The notes beneath the pieces were generated by a model, which did not search any database, was not told the origin of the DNA, and was given only the letters and a program-made list of their open reading frames with translations. A stretch of 64,000 nucleotides of DNA, from assembly GCA_030248195.1 (NCBI GenBank), contig JASAND010032067.1, forward strand, positions 94,198-158,197. Reading direction: 5' to 3'. The position numbers and the translations under genes were made by a program. Below are positions 32,206 through 43,027 of this stretch, one piece after another. Source of the stretch: Trissonchulus latispiculum. Lineage: Eukaryota; Nematoda; Enoplea; Enoplida; Ironidae. How positions within the stretch are numbered: position 1 is the stretch's first letter; each line of letters starts with the position of its first letter.

Positions 32206-33735
32206 TCAGAATTGGAACCGGGTCACCGGGTAAGTTCGGGTCACTTTGCACCGGGTCACCGGGTAAGTTCGGGTCACTTTGCACCGGGTCACCGGGTCAA
32301 GAGCTCAAGGTTTTTTTAGGCCATAGCTTAGGCCATGGCCTAAGTTTATGAGTCGATGGCCTAAAGAATTTTGGCCGTTGAGGCCATTTGGCCTAAATTT
32401 TTCGGCGAAAACCCAGTTAAATTTTATTGATTTTTAAGTAAAAACAGTAATTTTCTAAAAAATTTTCGCGCCTTCGGCGCGAATTCATACATTTTCACTT
32501 GTTTTTCTGGGCTGCGCCAGCTGCCAGCTAGTTACATTGTCTATTTGCACTTATAAATACACATTAAAGTTAGAATTTCATTTAAAAAGATTTCATCGAA
32601 GAAATTCTATTTTTAGTATGTAGTTTAACTTTATTTCTATTTAATTAATTTTTTTCTTTCTTTGGTTCTCTATATACGTATACTCGTATGCTCCACCTGT
32701 TTTAATTTTCAATAAAAATTCATTAATTCATAAATACTGTCGTGCACTATTATTTCTATGCTAATAAGGTTCTGTTTCTGCCATTTTAAGGTAAAAACGT
32801 AGTTTTTGTGGTGTGTTAAACAGTGACGATGGCGATTTTTTTGTTAACAGCGATTTCTAAATATATAACGCGTGAATACATGATAACTGTAATTTTAACA
32901 ATGCGTACAATAACGCACAATCTAAAAATTAACAAAATTTGGATGGCCTAAATTTTTTGGCTGATGGCCTAAAAAATGTGAGTCATTGAGGCCATTTGGC
33001 CTAAAGTTCGGCGACCAAAAAAACCCTGCAAGAGCTTCGACCCGGTCTCGACCCGGTTTTCTGAAATAACCACAGATTTTGGAAATTTTTGACTTAGCAA
33101 TCTACAATTTTAGCTTTTTAGTTTAAATTTTTGTTCGATGTGCAAACTTAATTTGCTTTTTTCTTATATATTAGTCTTGTCCTTTCGCAGCTTGAGGTTA
33201 TTTGAATCTGTCTATCTCTGGCAGATTATATTGTTTAGCTTTATCAGTTTCATGATTTGTAAATCTTTTTAGAACTACGGTTTGTTGTTGATTTGTGCAA
33301 CCAAGGTAAATGTTGAAGATATATAAGTGAACAATTTACGCAATACAAAATAAAAACCAAGTTTTTAAAGTATGTATTCCGTGTTTTTGGTCAAGTTTTA
33401 GAGTCTTTAGAGTTTTAGGTCAGGTTTTAGACCCTGTAAAATTTTGTATACAGATAAATTGTTGGTTTTGCCAACTCTTTTCTGCATTAATTTAGAAAAT
33501 GCTACAGTCTTATTAAATAATTTTAAAAGCCTAGAGCAAACATATGTCATAGTTATATATTCTTTTCCGTGTGGTGATGGAACAGATGGAATCCAAAAAT
33601 TTTGCGTTTTTAGGCAAAATTAAAAATATTCTACAGATTTTGAATTTTCGGAAAAACCGGGTCACCGGGTCAGGGCTCAACCTTGTCACCGGGTCACCGG
33701 GTCAAGCCTAAGTGACTCGGTTTCATCTCTGGATA
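32206..33735. mobile_element. hAT-like non-autonomous element with CCGGGTCA words
   Basis: Ends CAGAATTGGAACCGGGTC and (reverse strand) CAGAGATGAAACCGAGTC agree at 14 of 18 positions. ACCGGGTCACCGGGTC words crowd both ends (32216-32305, 33655-33705). A 36-bp unit is tandemly duplicated at about 32215-32285. No clear 8-bp duplication. The GGCC-word MITE at 32304-33030 is inserted inside. Confidence 0.6.
32304..33030 (-). mobile_element. GGCC-word MITE, copy 2 (inverted, nested)
   Basis: Reverse-complement counterpart of 21778-22445: starts TTTTTTTAGGCCATAG and ends TTTAGGCCAAATGGCC-type sequence inverted, then TTCGGCGACCAAAAAAACCC. It holds the palindrome GCGCCTTCGGCGCG at 32468-32481. Confidence 0.65.
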
Positions 33736-33751
33736 CATAGTTTTCGGCCGA

Positions 33752-33979
33752 ATGTTTACATTGCGCACTGATCACCAAGCGCTCACGACACTGTTGGATG
33801 ATTACGGAACCGGTCACAAACCACTTCGCATTTCAAGATGGTATGCGAAGCTCCTTAACTACGATTATACGATTCTACATAAACAAGGTAGTCAACATAT
33901 CGTAGCTGATGCTCTGTCGAGGCTTCCATTGCAAGTCTCGGTGATTGTTGATTTTCTCAGAGTCTCAGAGTCTTGGTGA
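33752..33979 (+). pseudogene. Ty3/gypsy RNase H fragment
   Basis: 75 residues: LRTDHQALTTLL, LRISRWYAKLLNYDYTI, and KQGSQHIVADALSRLP, the C-terminal half of a Ty3/gypsy RNase H domain just before the integrase region. No ATG of its own, no LTRs, no RT or integrase adjacent. It lies directly beyond the end of a hAT-like element. A relic. Confidence 0.85.
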
Positions 33980-34505
33980 TTTTTTATCAACTGTGGATTT
34001 GTTAATGTGGCTTGTTAGCTTGTTTTTTCTTCCTATTTTGATATTTTCTTTTGAAATGTTGAACTTCACTTCAAAAACCTGGTTGATATAAATAAAATTT
34101 TTGTATATGAGATGTTCCCTTAATTGTAAAAATTCAGTTGGAAAACATTTAATGTCTTAGCTTGAATTGCATTTTAAAATTTAATTGAAAGCTTGGTTTA
34201 ATCCGGGTCCCGTTCAGCCCGATATCCTTGTATGACGTTTGACTGCATAACCCTGGTTTTATTGATAATGTGCTGCATCTGTTCTATTTTGTTTTTCTTG
34301 GTGTCAAGTAAACCAGATTTTCTGAAGCCTTTTTGTTAAAGTCGAGTGTTCCCTGATTGTTAATTTACACGTAATAACTTTCAGTCATTAACGGGAAGGG
34401 GAGTGTCTATAAGGAATATCAGTGGATGAGATGACAACAGGCTGTCGTAATCCAACAACGGATCTTTCATGATAGACAAGCTGGAATGCACGTTCCCTCA
34501 TATTC
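33980..34505. repeat. Duplicated BTB-unit flank
   Basis: 34210-34500 is a direct copy of 27430-27740, which lies 2.3 kb before the start of BTB gene 3. Shared: CCGATATCCTTGTATGACG and CCCTGGTTTTATTGATA. 33980-34205 shows nothing. Confidence 0.6.
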
Positions 34506-34509
34506 TGTC

Positions 34510-35230
34510 CTATTATTAGTGTTTTTTCGGTAACCGATTTTAGTTTCAGTTTCGGTTTCAGTCGGTGGTCCGAAATAATTTCAGTTTCAATTGCAGTCGG
34601 CGTACCAAAATAGTTACAATTTCAGTTTAAGTTTCAGTCGGCAAAGTAAAATAATTTCAGTTTCAATTTTAGTAATGCCGGAGTTTCAGCTTCCGTTTCA
34701 GGACACTTTAAAAAGAACAGTTTCCTGACTGCCTTCTGAGTTGACATAACGTACAATTAGTTTACAATTTGATGTTAATTCAGTCTCTCCTGCAACAATA
34801 CTAACAGAATAGAAGCTCTAGCTAGACCATAAAAACGTTGTTTTAAGGAAAGACTGAGACTAGTTTCAGCCTCGCAGACATAAAAGTGTTGACTGACCTT
34901 GACGATTGGTTTGGCACTCTGGTGCTTATTCAGTATAATGTATAATTGAGATGGCTAGCCAAAGGCATAACAGATTAGTTTCAACGATGGAACCCACAAT
35001 TTTAGCTGACCTAAGTTAGAGTTGTGCCGTTAAGAAATTTCGGGGCCCGATTCAAGGCCCGGTCGGCCCGGTGAAGGCCCGGCATACAAAAAACAGTGCC
35101 AGACAATAGTTAGTACTATTTATTATAACTTAGACAACTCCTGGGGAGCTTAAATTTACTTTATAGTGAATGTATTTTGGAAAAATTTTGAAATTCGACC
35201 GGGCCTCGCCGGGCCTCCATTATATAATTT
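34510..35230. repeat. Word-array elements and a second duplicated flank
   Basis: 34530-34705 is an array of CAGTTTCAGTTTCGGT-like words. 34870-34975 is a direct copy of about 18957-19060. 35035-35090 and 35190-35220 carry GGCCCGG words of a hAT-like type. Boundaries unknown. Confidence 0.5.
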
Positions 35231-35559
35231 GTGGTATTAACTGAGAAGGCGGACTGTATCTTTAAGGTTGGTTTAATTTCCAACCCGAAAACTGGACGGA
35301 AATTAATCGGAAAGACCCCTTTCCTTTTAGATCGGTGCTCGACAAAGATCGGTTCATGTGATGATTCCTTTTGGGCCCGTATTGATGATTTACGGCACAA
35401 ATCAAGATTAAATTTGATTAAACTTTCCAAAATACCTAAGGTCTTTTAGCTTTCTAATACCGTCCGCGCGATCTCGTTTCAAACATTCGGAATTTCCTTT
35501 CACAACAGTTTTTGCCAATTTCTGACAATTGAACCGCAGTTGCACAGTGACGACTATAT

Positions 35560-36060
35560 TCATTCAAAAGATCCCCAAATCTCAAAATGTCTCCAAAAGG
35601 AATCACCACCTAAGGGGGTCCATTTTTGGGGTCATTTTTTCGACTTTCTCCGATCTCGTTGATTTTCGCACATATATTTTATTGTCCAAATTTTAGTGAG
35701 TTTTTTAAAATTAAAGTCGTAAATCTTACGGAGAAATTTCACCTCAACGTTGAGATTTTCATGTGTAGGAAATTTGAAAAGTTGTCACTTTTCCGCGTGC
35801 GCCAAAAAACTCTCTCGACAAACTTTAATAAATCTGGACATACATAGTAAAATTAAATTGATGCCAAAATATTAACCTGTGTCACCGTGGAATTAGAATT
35901 TTGATCTACGTTAATTAATTTGTTCTAATTTCCTATGTTTAGCACATGAAATCTCAATTTTGAGGTGAAATTACACCGTAAGACTTACGACTTTAATTTT
36001 AAAAACTCGGTAAAATATACCATTTGGACAATGTGAAATGGTATGTACTATGTATGTAAA

Positions 36061-36138
<78 letters not shown>

Positions 36139-36262
36139 ATATATATAAAGGTAAAAATATGTAAAAAATCAGCGAGATTGGAGAAAGTCGTTAAAATGAC
36201 CCCAAAAGTGGACCCCCCCCGTCCTTACCCCCTTAAGGTGGTGATTCCTTTTGGAGACATCA
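35560..36262. repeat. Palindromic element with an (AT)n core
   Basis: 35585-35780 pairs with 35930-36255: AAAAGGAATCACCACCTAAG vs its complement at about 36236-36254, GTCGTAAATCTTACGG vs the block near 35980, and CAACGTTGAGATTTCATGTG-like vs the block near 35945. The right arm is interrupted by the (AT)n run at 36063-36130. A further arm end recurs at 37209. Confidence 0.7.
36063..36150. repeat. (AT)n microsatellite
   Basis: About 70 bp of pure AT dinucleotides followed by imperfect ATAAT units. Confidence 0.95.
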
Positions 36263-37258
36263 ACTTTGAACCCTTATTACTCATTCATTACCTGGAGTTA
36301 AGAAGCCATTTTTATATCAAAATGGAGCTTAACATTTTTTCTTTCTAATAAATGCAAGAAAACTAGCTTCAGTTTTCGGAAACTATTTTACTGCATTTTC
36401 GAAGTACTTTAATTTTCCAGATTTTTTGCAGACTGAAGTAAATTTTTTTCGTGAGGCATCGATTATACCATTCGATACCTCTATCAAAAACCTGGGGACC
36501 CTTTTTTAGTTATTATGAGACCGCTCTTCGTAATGGAGATATTAGCTAAAATGTATGCGCAACCTGGTTTTTGCCTACTTTTCCCAACTTTAGCAAGCGA
36601 CCACTTTAGCTAGAAAGCAGCAATCGGGGCAACTAAAAAAGGGTCCCTGGGTATTTTTGTGTAAAACATGTTTAGTAAGTGGCAACTCTCTATCATGCAT
36701 AGAAAATGCTCCACAATCGCTGGAAAAAATTTGGTCATGTTTTTGCAAAAACTACATTTTTTATGATAGCAGCATACAGGATTAGCATTTAAAAGATTAT
36801 AACGCCACGCATAATCGGCCTCGACGGGACCTTCAAATTGACGCCATTCGTTTAATTTTACGGCTTGCGTAGCTCAAGAAATGGCGGATTATTTGATTTC
36901 TGCAAAAATGACAAGTTTTCAACGTCAATATAAGAAAATCAGTTATATCTCACTATAGAGAAACGCTAGAAAGGTGCTTCAAAAGGCAAAAATGTAGAGC
37001 TCAACAAGATCTTTCGAATGAATATAATCATAGCTATGCAACTACTGTCTAATTGTCAAAAAGCAGCAAAAACCGCCCTGAACGGAAACGTTGAAGTTTT
37101 GAAGCGGGATTGCGCGGAGGGTGTTAGAATGCTAAAAGAACTTATTTTGGAAAGTTTCATCAACTTTCATCCTGATTTGGACCGTCAACCAATTGAGCCG
37201 TTGTGCCCAAAAGGAATCACCACCTTAAGAAGACTAGAACCGCATACTATAAATAATT
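36263..37258. other. Non-coding, contains a small inverted repeat
   Basis: ACCTGGGGACCCTTTTTTAG near 36489 pairs with its complement near 36630-36653. 36990-37030 shares CAAGATCTTTCGAATGA with the dispersed element at 10737. A 91-residue open frame at 37018-37293 is not recognisable. Confidence 0.4.
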
Positions 37259-37263
37259 TTGTA

Positions 37264-38008
37264 GCGGGGCTAGTAGGTTTGCCTACGTACTAACACCGTT
37301 ACCACGCCCTGACGTAGCGGACGCGGAGACCGTGGCACAGATGGATAACAGACCGACTACAGGAGACGGTCGGGACAGCCTCGCCAAACAATATACGCAG
37401 TAGATAATCCAATCCAAAGGGCGAGATGACTCGCACACTCACTCACTCAGAATGTAACTACCTACCTAGCAGGAGCTCAGTAAGACTCAGCCTAACTAAA
37501 TACACTTTAATAAAGAACAGAACAACGAGTTATAGTTATTATAACAATACAATAATAAAATATAGGGAATGACCCTCAGACACACAAACAAACACACAGA
37601 ATGGTAGACCTACAGTTACTGGAGCTGACGGGGTCAGCCAACGTACCAAATGCTCTGGGGAGAGCTGAGGGAGACACACAGAATATTTACAGTAAATGGG
37701 GGAGAATAGCAGAGTAAATAGCAAGCGCACGTAATGACAGAATTAACACAAGTGAAGGGGGGAAGCGAGTGTTGGGTTGGACCCTCCCACGAGCGCCCCC
37801 TAGTGGAAATTTCCCCCAATCACGTAGCTCCCAAAGTCACGAGGGGGGAACCCACCCAATCCCACGTATACACGTTGGGGGAGCTACGTGACTTGCAAAC
37901 GTGTCCCAGCCCAAGGTGACGTTGATATAGGAAGCCAAGCGGGTAGCTAGCCTAGCTACTACCGCCAGCAACGGAAAGGTTGACCATTCCAACCTTGATC
38001 CGTTACAT
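37264..38008 (-). repeat. Possible solo LTR (Ty3/gypsy-like)
   Basis: On the - strand it begins TGTAACGGATCAAGG and ends CCGCTACA, so the ends form TG...CA with TGTAACGG/TGTAGCGG inverted. Just before the TG is CTGGGGAGA, a weak polypurine tract. About 745 bp. No matching second LTR or pol was found, and there is no target duplication, so this is a tentative call based on termini. Confidence 0.4.
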
Positions 38009-39079
38009 CTCCCCAGGGCTCGCCATCCGAACTCCCGAGAGGATCACTGTACAAATGGCGAACTGGTACGTGAGCTGAACTCTCAACAAATACAAACAGT
38101 ACAGAGCAATGATGCTACAAGTACAATGCAACTGCAAGTCTTAAGCTCTAGACTAAACTAAGCTAGTCAAAACTAATAACAAGTGTATAGAAAAACACAA
38201 AAAACAAAGGATTAAATACTACACAGTACAGTTGAGTAAGCATATACTAGGCACTATGAAGCGCTAGCAACAATCAAAAATTAAAGCACAAAGTGACAAA
38301 GTCGTACGTATTTGGCCAAAAATACACGTATTAAAATAGATCCGTATTAATTAAACTGGGTGTATTAAGTAACCTAATATGAAAATACAAATGACTTTCC
38401 AAAAGTAACTCATGGGAAAGAGGAGTTACCCTCCTTTGGAATGTATAGTCAAACGAGTGTGTTAATAAATGTTAACAAAGAAATAAAAGTTGAACTTTCA
38501 GATAAAATATTAATTAAATTTAAGTTAAACCAAGCTGAGCTAGGGTTTATCAGGCCGTCGCTCAACAAGGCAAACTGCCTATGATAATAATAATCATAAT
38601 AATAAAATAACCATAGAAAATACACACCGTTAGGTGGAGGTCCTATGGGAAGAAAAACCCACCCTCCCAAGGTAAATATTGTATTTTCATATGACGAGAA
38701 TCGTCACTGGGTTTTTCGACAATGGATAGCATAGATACACATGGCAGTATGGAATGATTCCTCAAAAATAAAGCACTGTACATATTATGAGCAAATGTCA
38801 TTGGCATAGAAAACTAGTAGAAAAATACGAAAAATATATGGATTAACATATGACATATTTATATCAGAGACACAGGTTCAAAAAAACTAAACATAATAAA
38901 CTAGATTCGAGGTTCGCAACTAACAAAATACAAGAGAATACCAATTCGTATAGACTAAACACAGAAAATACAGGTTCATAGTAAATTAAACAAAGAAGTT
39001 AAATGTAGATATTCAAAGAAAAATTAAAGAAAAACGTACGTACATTAAATTTAGGTACACATTGCACATCACAGAGATT
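38009..39079. other. A-rich intergenic DNA
   Basis: No gene. It could be internal remains of the putative LTR element. Only short unrecognised ORFs. Confidence 0.4.
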
Positions 39080-39082
39080 CTG

Positions 39083-39976
39083 GGGCCCGTTGCATAAAAA
39101 TGATAAGTTATAAGTTCATAAGTTAATAAGTTCATAAGTTAATATGTCATATACAATAAGTCGAGGTGTTGCATAAAATTTTATTGTAATAAGCGATTAT
39201 TTCATAAGTAAATCTGAATTATAATAAGCGAAAAGTCATAAGTTCAACTGAAATGGCAACTAAAAGTCATAAGTTAAGCTAAAATAGCTGTCTACTTATT
39301 GCAAATATGTTTCAGTTCTACGAAGAGCAATACAATTAGTTTATGGGAAGATAAACGAAAAAGTTTAGCAAACAAAAGCCTTATTATTAAGAATTGAGGT
39401 AAAATTTCATTGTGTAAATTGTTAACTCAAATAATGACGGACCATATGCTTTTTTGGTTCAGCAATTTTTAGAGCATTGTTTATGTGGTAACGGAATGTG
39501 GAATTTGCTTCGTTGCTATTGCATCGTTAAGATTTCGGTCTTGGCACTTTTTATTTTCAACTTTACGCTACTAATAAAGCACAAAAACAGTAATTCTTTA
39601 AAGGAGAGTACTTTGAGCATTTCTACCAGTATTGCAACCGTCCGGAAAAGCCTAAATTTACCGTTTTCTGTACATTTGTTGCTATAAAATTAATACCGTT
39701 TTCTGTACATTTGTTGCTATAAAATTAATACAATAAAACTTGAAATTTTATTGCAAATTCGCTTATTTTAATAAGCGACTTTTCATAAGTTAATAGTTAT
39801 TGCCAAATTTTATGCAACGCTCGCTTATGAAATTTACTTATTTTAATTCCAAAATCGCTTATTTTAATAAGTCGCTTATGACTTATTTGGTTCTGACTTT
39901 TATGCAACGCAAATTCGCTTATTGTATATGACTTATTGAACTTATTAACTTATTGTAATTTTTATGCAACGGGCCC
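39083..39976. mobile_element. PIF/Harbinger-type MITE with CATAAGTTA words
   Basis: CTG direct repeats at 39080-39082 and 39977-39979, and matching inverted ends GGGCCCGTTGCATAAAAAT. Arrays of ATAAGTTCATAAGTTAATA words lie at both ends. A 35-bp unit is tandemly duplicated at about 39657-39727. The CWG target duplication fits PIF/Harbinger. No transposase. Confidence 0.85.
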
Positions 39977-39979
39977 CTG

Positions 39980-40336
39980 GTCCTAGGTAATTACTATTAC
40001 AATTCAAAAAATCAAAACACAACAAGAAACTAGATTTCAGATTCGTGAATTAAAATACAAAAATGCAATTATGCAAAACTAGTGTCAAAACAACGGCTAA
40101 AATAGTGATCTATATAGCGATCTGGATCCGAAGATCGATGGAGATAAAGTCAAATCCAGGTTCCAGCATCGGATGAACCGTCATCATGGTGGGCGACATG
40201 GGTCAAATCCAATCTGATGCCAGAAAAGTCACAATCAATGAGATTCACAATCAGGAAAGATGACTTTCCGGACTGCGAAGAGTCATATCTGATGGAATGA
40301 ACGGACCATGGGTCATGAGGCTCGATGACGACGCAC
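39980..40336. other. Possible 3' flank of the GC-rich ORF
   Basis: From about 40130 base composition rises and GATGGA/ATGGGTCA-like words recur. No further frame. It may be 3' untranslated sequence of the ORF on the - strand. Confidence 0.35.
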
Positions 40337-41755
40337 TCAGTATTCCCGCATGATCAGTTCTGTGGACCTGTGGTGGTCATTGGGATGGGGTTCCAAGGGA
40401 TTCCAGATGGTAAGGGCAAAACACGGGTAGAAGGTGTTCTTCTCCTGCCCCGGCGGAGCGCACCCGATAATATGGACACCGGTCCAATTAGGTGGCATGT
40501 CGATCGGCTGTTTCCGAAGGGCCGCCGGTGCGTCCTGTCGAAAGAACGGAGGTGCGGACTGACCTCGATTATAGCGCTCTGCCGCCGCCTCTATGCGCTT
40601 TCGGACGACGTCGAGATAGGCCTGGAGACGAGCGACGGACAGTGGGACACGGTTGAACCTGTCCTCCCAGAGCTCATCAGGGCCCGCCTGCATAAACCAA
40701 AGGCCCACTTCGGTGTACAAGGACCCTTGGATGTTTCGCCCGTTCCAATTGTGCGTATTAAACAGGAAGTTGTGCTTTCCGTTGAAAGTCAGATCATCGG
40801 GTTTGAAACCACGAGGAACCCGGACGCCAAGACCCCACCAAGGATCCGTGGAAGCCTTCCCGTAATAGCTTCCAATGGTCTGGACCAGGAACTCCTGCAT
40901 TTCCACGGACTGATAGAACGTGTGGAAAATGATCAGACGCTGGGTGAGCTGATCGGGACCCGACTGCCATCGCTCGATGCGACAAGCGGGCAGTGCAGCG
41001 ATGGCTTGGTCAGTGCTACGCTTAATAGCAAAGCCATCCTGATGGGGATGCTCCCTCACTAGGTCCATTACGACGTCGGACTGGCAGAACCAGCCCTTGC
41101 GCCCCTGATACAGGTGTTCCTTGGTCTGAAAACCCTGGTTTTCTAGCTGTTCCACCGGCAACGACACATGCGGCAAATGATTATGCATGAAAGAGAAGGC
41201 GTAGTCCGGCCCAAAGTAGAAGCACAGAAAATAGCCTTCATCCACATTCACGATGCCCTCGACGTTGGGCCGATGATATCCGAGCATGGCCTGACGGACC
41301 GTCATGCAGCGGGTCCGTAGACGCCGAGCGTGCATCTGGGTCACGTAGAAATGCTGCGACTCGTACCGTCGAATCAGGTGCGGGTACCGAAAAAGTTCGG
41401 GCACCAGCGCTGCCATGGCCAAACAATTGGCCCATCGTGCATTCGACGAGACGCGGTTGACGGGGAAGCCTTTGAAGAGCTTCCCGTGACGATCACGATA
41501 GTCCTTGATGACCCAGCGCGAATGCCAAACAGTGCGACCGCCGGTCTGTTCAGGCTGCGGATCCGCCGTCATGTGATTCGTTAGATGACTGTCGCGGGCA
41601 CACATCCGTTGCCAGATGGTGTCCATAAAGTCCGATGGGAACCGCTGGGAGTCGTGGGCGTTAGCCTGCATCCACTTGAGGACCTCGTCGCGAAACAAGG
41701 CCACCCAAGGATGGAGGTTCTTCTCAGATGGATCTCCAGGGACGTTGTGTGGAAT
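40337..41755 (-). CDS. Unrecognised GC-rich ORF, 472 open codons
   Basis: Open from after a TAG at 41758-41756 to TGA at 40339-40337. The first ATG is at 41671 (444 residues), but the frame reads as coding upstream of it (PGDPSEKNLHPWVALFRDEV), so this may be a terminal exon with an acceptor at the AG before 41755, or a 5'-truncated gene. I recognise no family. Visible: about 14 Trp, many His/Arg, segments WHSRWVIKDYRDRHGKLFKG, GYFLCFYFGPDYAFSFMHNH, SYYGKASTDPWWGLGVRVPR, WNGRNIQGSLYTEVGLWFMQ, and a basic AYLDVVRKRIEAAAERYNRG helix. No signal peptide or membrane segment. Base composition is far more GC-rich than the flanks. It could be a conserved host exon, a transferred gene or a transposon gene. 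Confidence 0.6.
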   Translation of the reverse strand: MPHNVPGDPSEKNLHPWVALFRDEVLKWMQANAHDSQRFPSDFMDTIWQRMCARDSHLTNHMTADPQPEQTGGRTVWHSRWVIKDYRDRHGKLFKGFPVNRVSSNARWANCLAMAALVPELFRYPHLIRRYESQHFYVTQMHARRLRTRCMTVRQAMLGYHRPNVEGIVNVDEGYFLCFYFGPDYAFSFMHNHLPHVSLPVEQLENQGFQTKEHLYQGRKGWFCQSDVVMDLVREHPHQDGFAIKRSTDQAIAALPACRIERWQSGPDQLTQRLIIFHTFYQSVEMQEFLVQTIGSYYGKASTDPWWGLGVRVPRGFKPDDLTFNGKHNFLFNTHNWNGRNIQGSLYTEVGLWFMQAGPDELWEDRFNRVPLSVARLQAYLDVVRKRIEAAAERYNRGQSAPPFFRQDAPAALRKQPIDMPPNWTGVHIIGCAPPGQEKNTFYPCFALTIWNPLEPHPNDHHRSTELIMREY

Positions 41756-41759
41756 CTAC

Positions 41760-42460
41760 ACCACTCTTACATGAATTTTTGATTTCTGTTTAATATAAAA
41801 TGAATGTTAGGCAAATCATGTCATTTTTCATTTGCCAATTTTGTTAGCTCTCTCCATCACAAATTACATGATTATTCTGTAATGTCCGTGTTTTCCTAAT
41901 AATTGCTACGTATTTGAGATACATTGTTATTTTGTATTTGTTATGTTCATTTTAAATACTTCCAGTAGTAAATGTACATATAATTTTTATCTTTCTCCTA
42001 TTCTATAAGTCAACCATTATACAAAGATACTAGTACTAATCTTTCTAACTACTTAACAAAAATGTAACTAATCTAACTTCTACTATAATATCTGCTAAGA
42101 CAACAAAACAAAAGAAAATGTACAAACAGTTCAGACTTCGTACTAACGAAACACAGAAATTAAGTAAAATTGTTCTAATGCAGCACAACGAATGTTTAAA
42201 TTTAAAATTTGTTTTCACTATTTCAGTTTTTGCGATTGCTGGAATCTGATTGTGTTTCGTACATATGCAAACAAAAAATTAAATATTTATCCAGAGAAAC
42301 AAAGTAAAGCAAAACGTTAACATAAAAACTTCATATTAACAACGAAAATTTAAGAATTCAACAAAACTCACATGAAAAATTTTCATTAATTTTTCAGAAG
42401 AAATTTTGTAATGTTGTAAAAATTGACATAAACTTCCAAATTTTGCCCCATTTGCCGGAT
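41760..42460. other. AT-rich flank, no gene
   Basis: No recognisable coding sequence. If the GC-rich ORF is a last exon, this would be its upstream intron. Confidence 0.4.
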
Positions 42461-42461
42461 C

Positions 42462-42566
42462 GACGTTTCGGAAAAATCAACCCGATCCTATCCCAGCTAT
42501 CCGATCCGATCTGATCCGACCCTGGATCGATCGATCCGATCCGATGTGCCGATCCGAACCACATCA
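42462..42566. repeat. GATCCGATCC word array
   Basis: Dense CCGATCCGATCTGATCC words, ending GTGCCGATCCGAACCACATC. It resembles the right subterminal region of a hAT-like element whose left end was not found. Confidence 0.45.
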
Positions 42567-42573
42567 CTATAAT

Positions 42574-43000
42574 CAAGAGTACATAACAGATAAGAGTATG
42601 ACAGCAGGCAGGCTTTCTGTTATCAGAGCAAATACTATGCTATGCGCGCTATCGGCTAACCCCCCTGCCCCCCCCCACAAATTGACCCCCTCTCACACCG
42701 CCCCTATATGCGTACATAGTTCCAAAGGGGGGTCGCTCACTCGCTTAGTATGTTTTCTACATGCATATGTTAAACATACACGCTTGCACCCTGTTCTCAA
42801 CTTAGGCCTCGGTTAATTATAACGTGTAATTATGCAAAGTAGTGAGCGACCACCGTTTAGACTCCGTACCCATATAGGGGCGGTGTGAGAGGGGGTCAAT
42901 TTGTGGGGGGGGCGCTTACTGATAGCGCGCATAACATCGTTTTTGCTCTCATATCAGAGAGCCTGCCTGTTGTCATACTCTTATCTATTATGTACTCTTG
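42574..43000. mobile_element. MITE of the CAAGAGTAC family, copy 2 (complete)
   Basis: Exact 7-bp direct repeat CTATAAT at 42567-42573 and 43001-43007. The inverted ends CAAGAGTACATAA / TTATGTACTCTTG extend through AGTATGACAGCAGGCAGGC. Long palindromic blocks (GACCCCCTCTCACACCGCCC and its complement at 42880-42896) make the whole element a hairpin. Confidence 0.85.
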
Positions 43001-43027
43001 CTATAATGAATATGACATGCACCTGCA

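Noticed and set aside
40325..41062. + strand 245-codon frame overlapping the GC-rich ORF
   Set aside because: Shadow of the longer - strand frame. The GC-rich composition reduces stops on both strands.
40337..41755. Bacterial contamination for the GC-rich ORF
   Set aside because: A single frame embedded in continuous AT-rich DNA with eukaryotic repeats close on both sides (39083-39976 and 42574-43717). Not excluded without read data.
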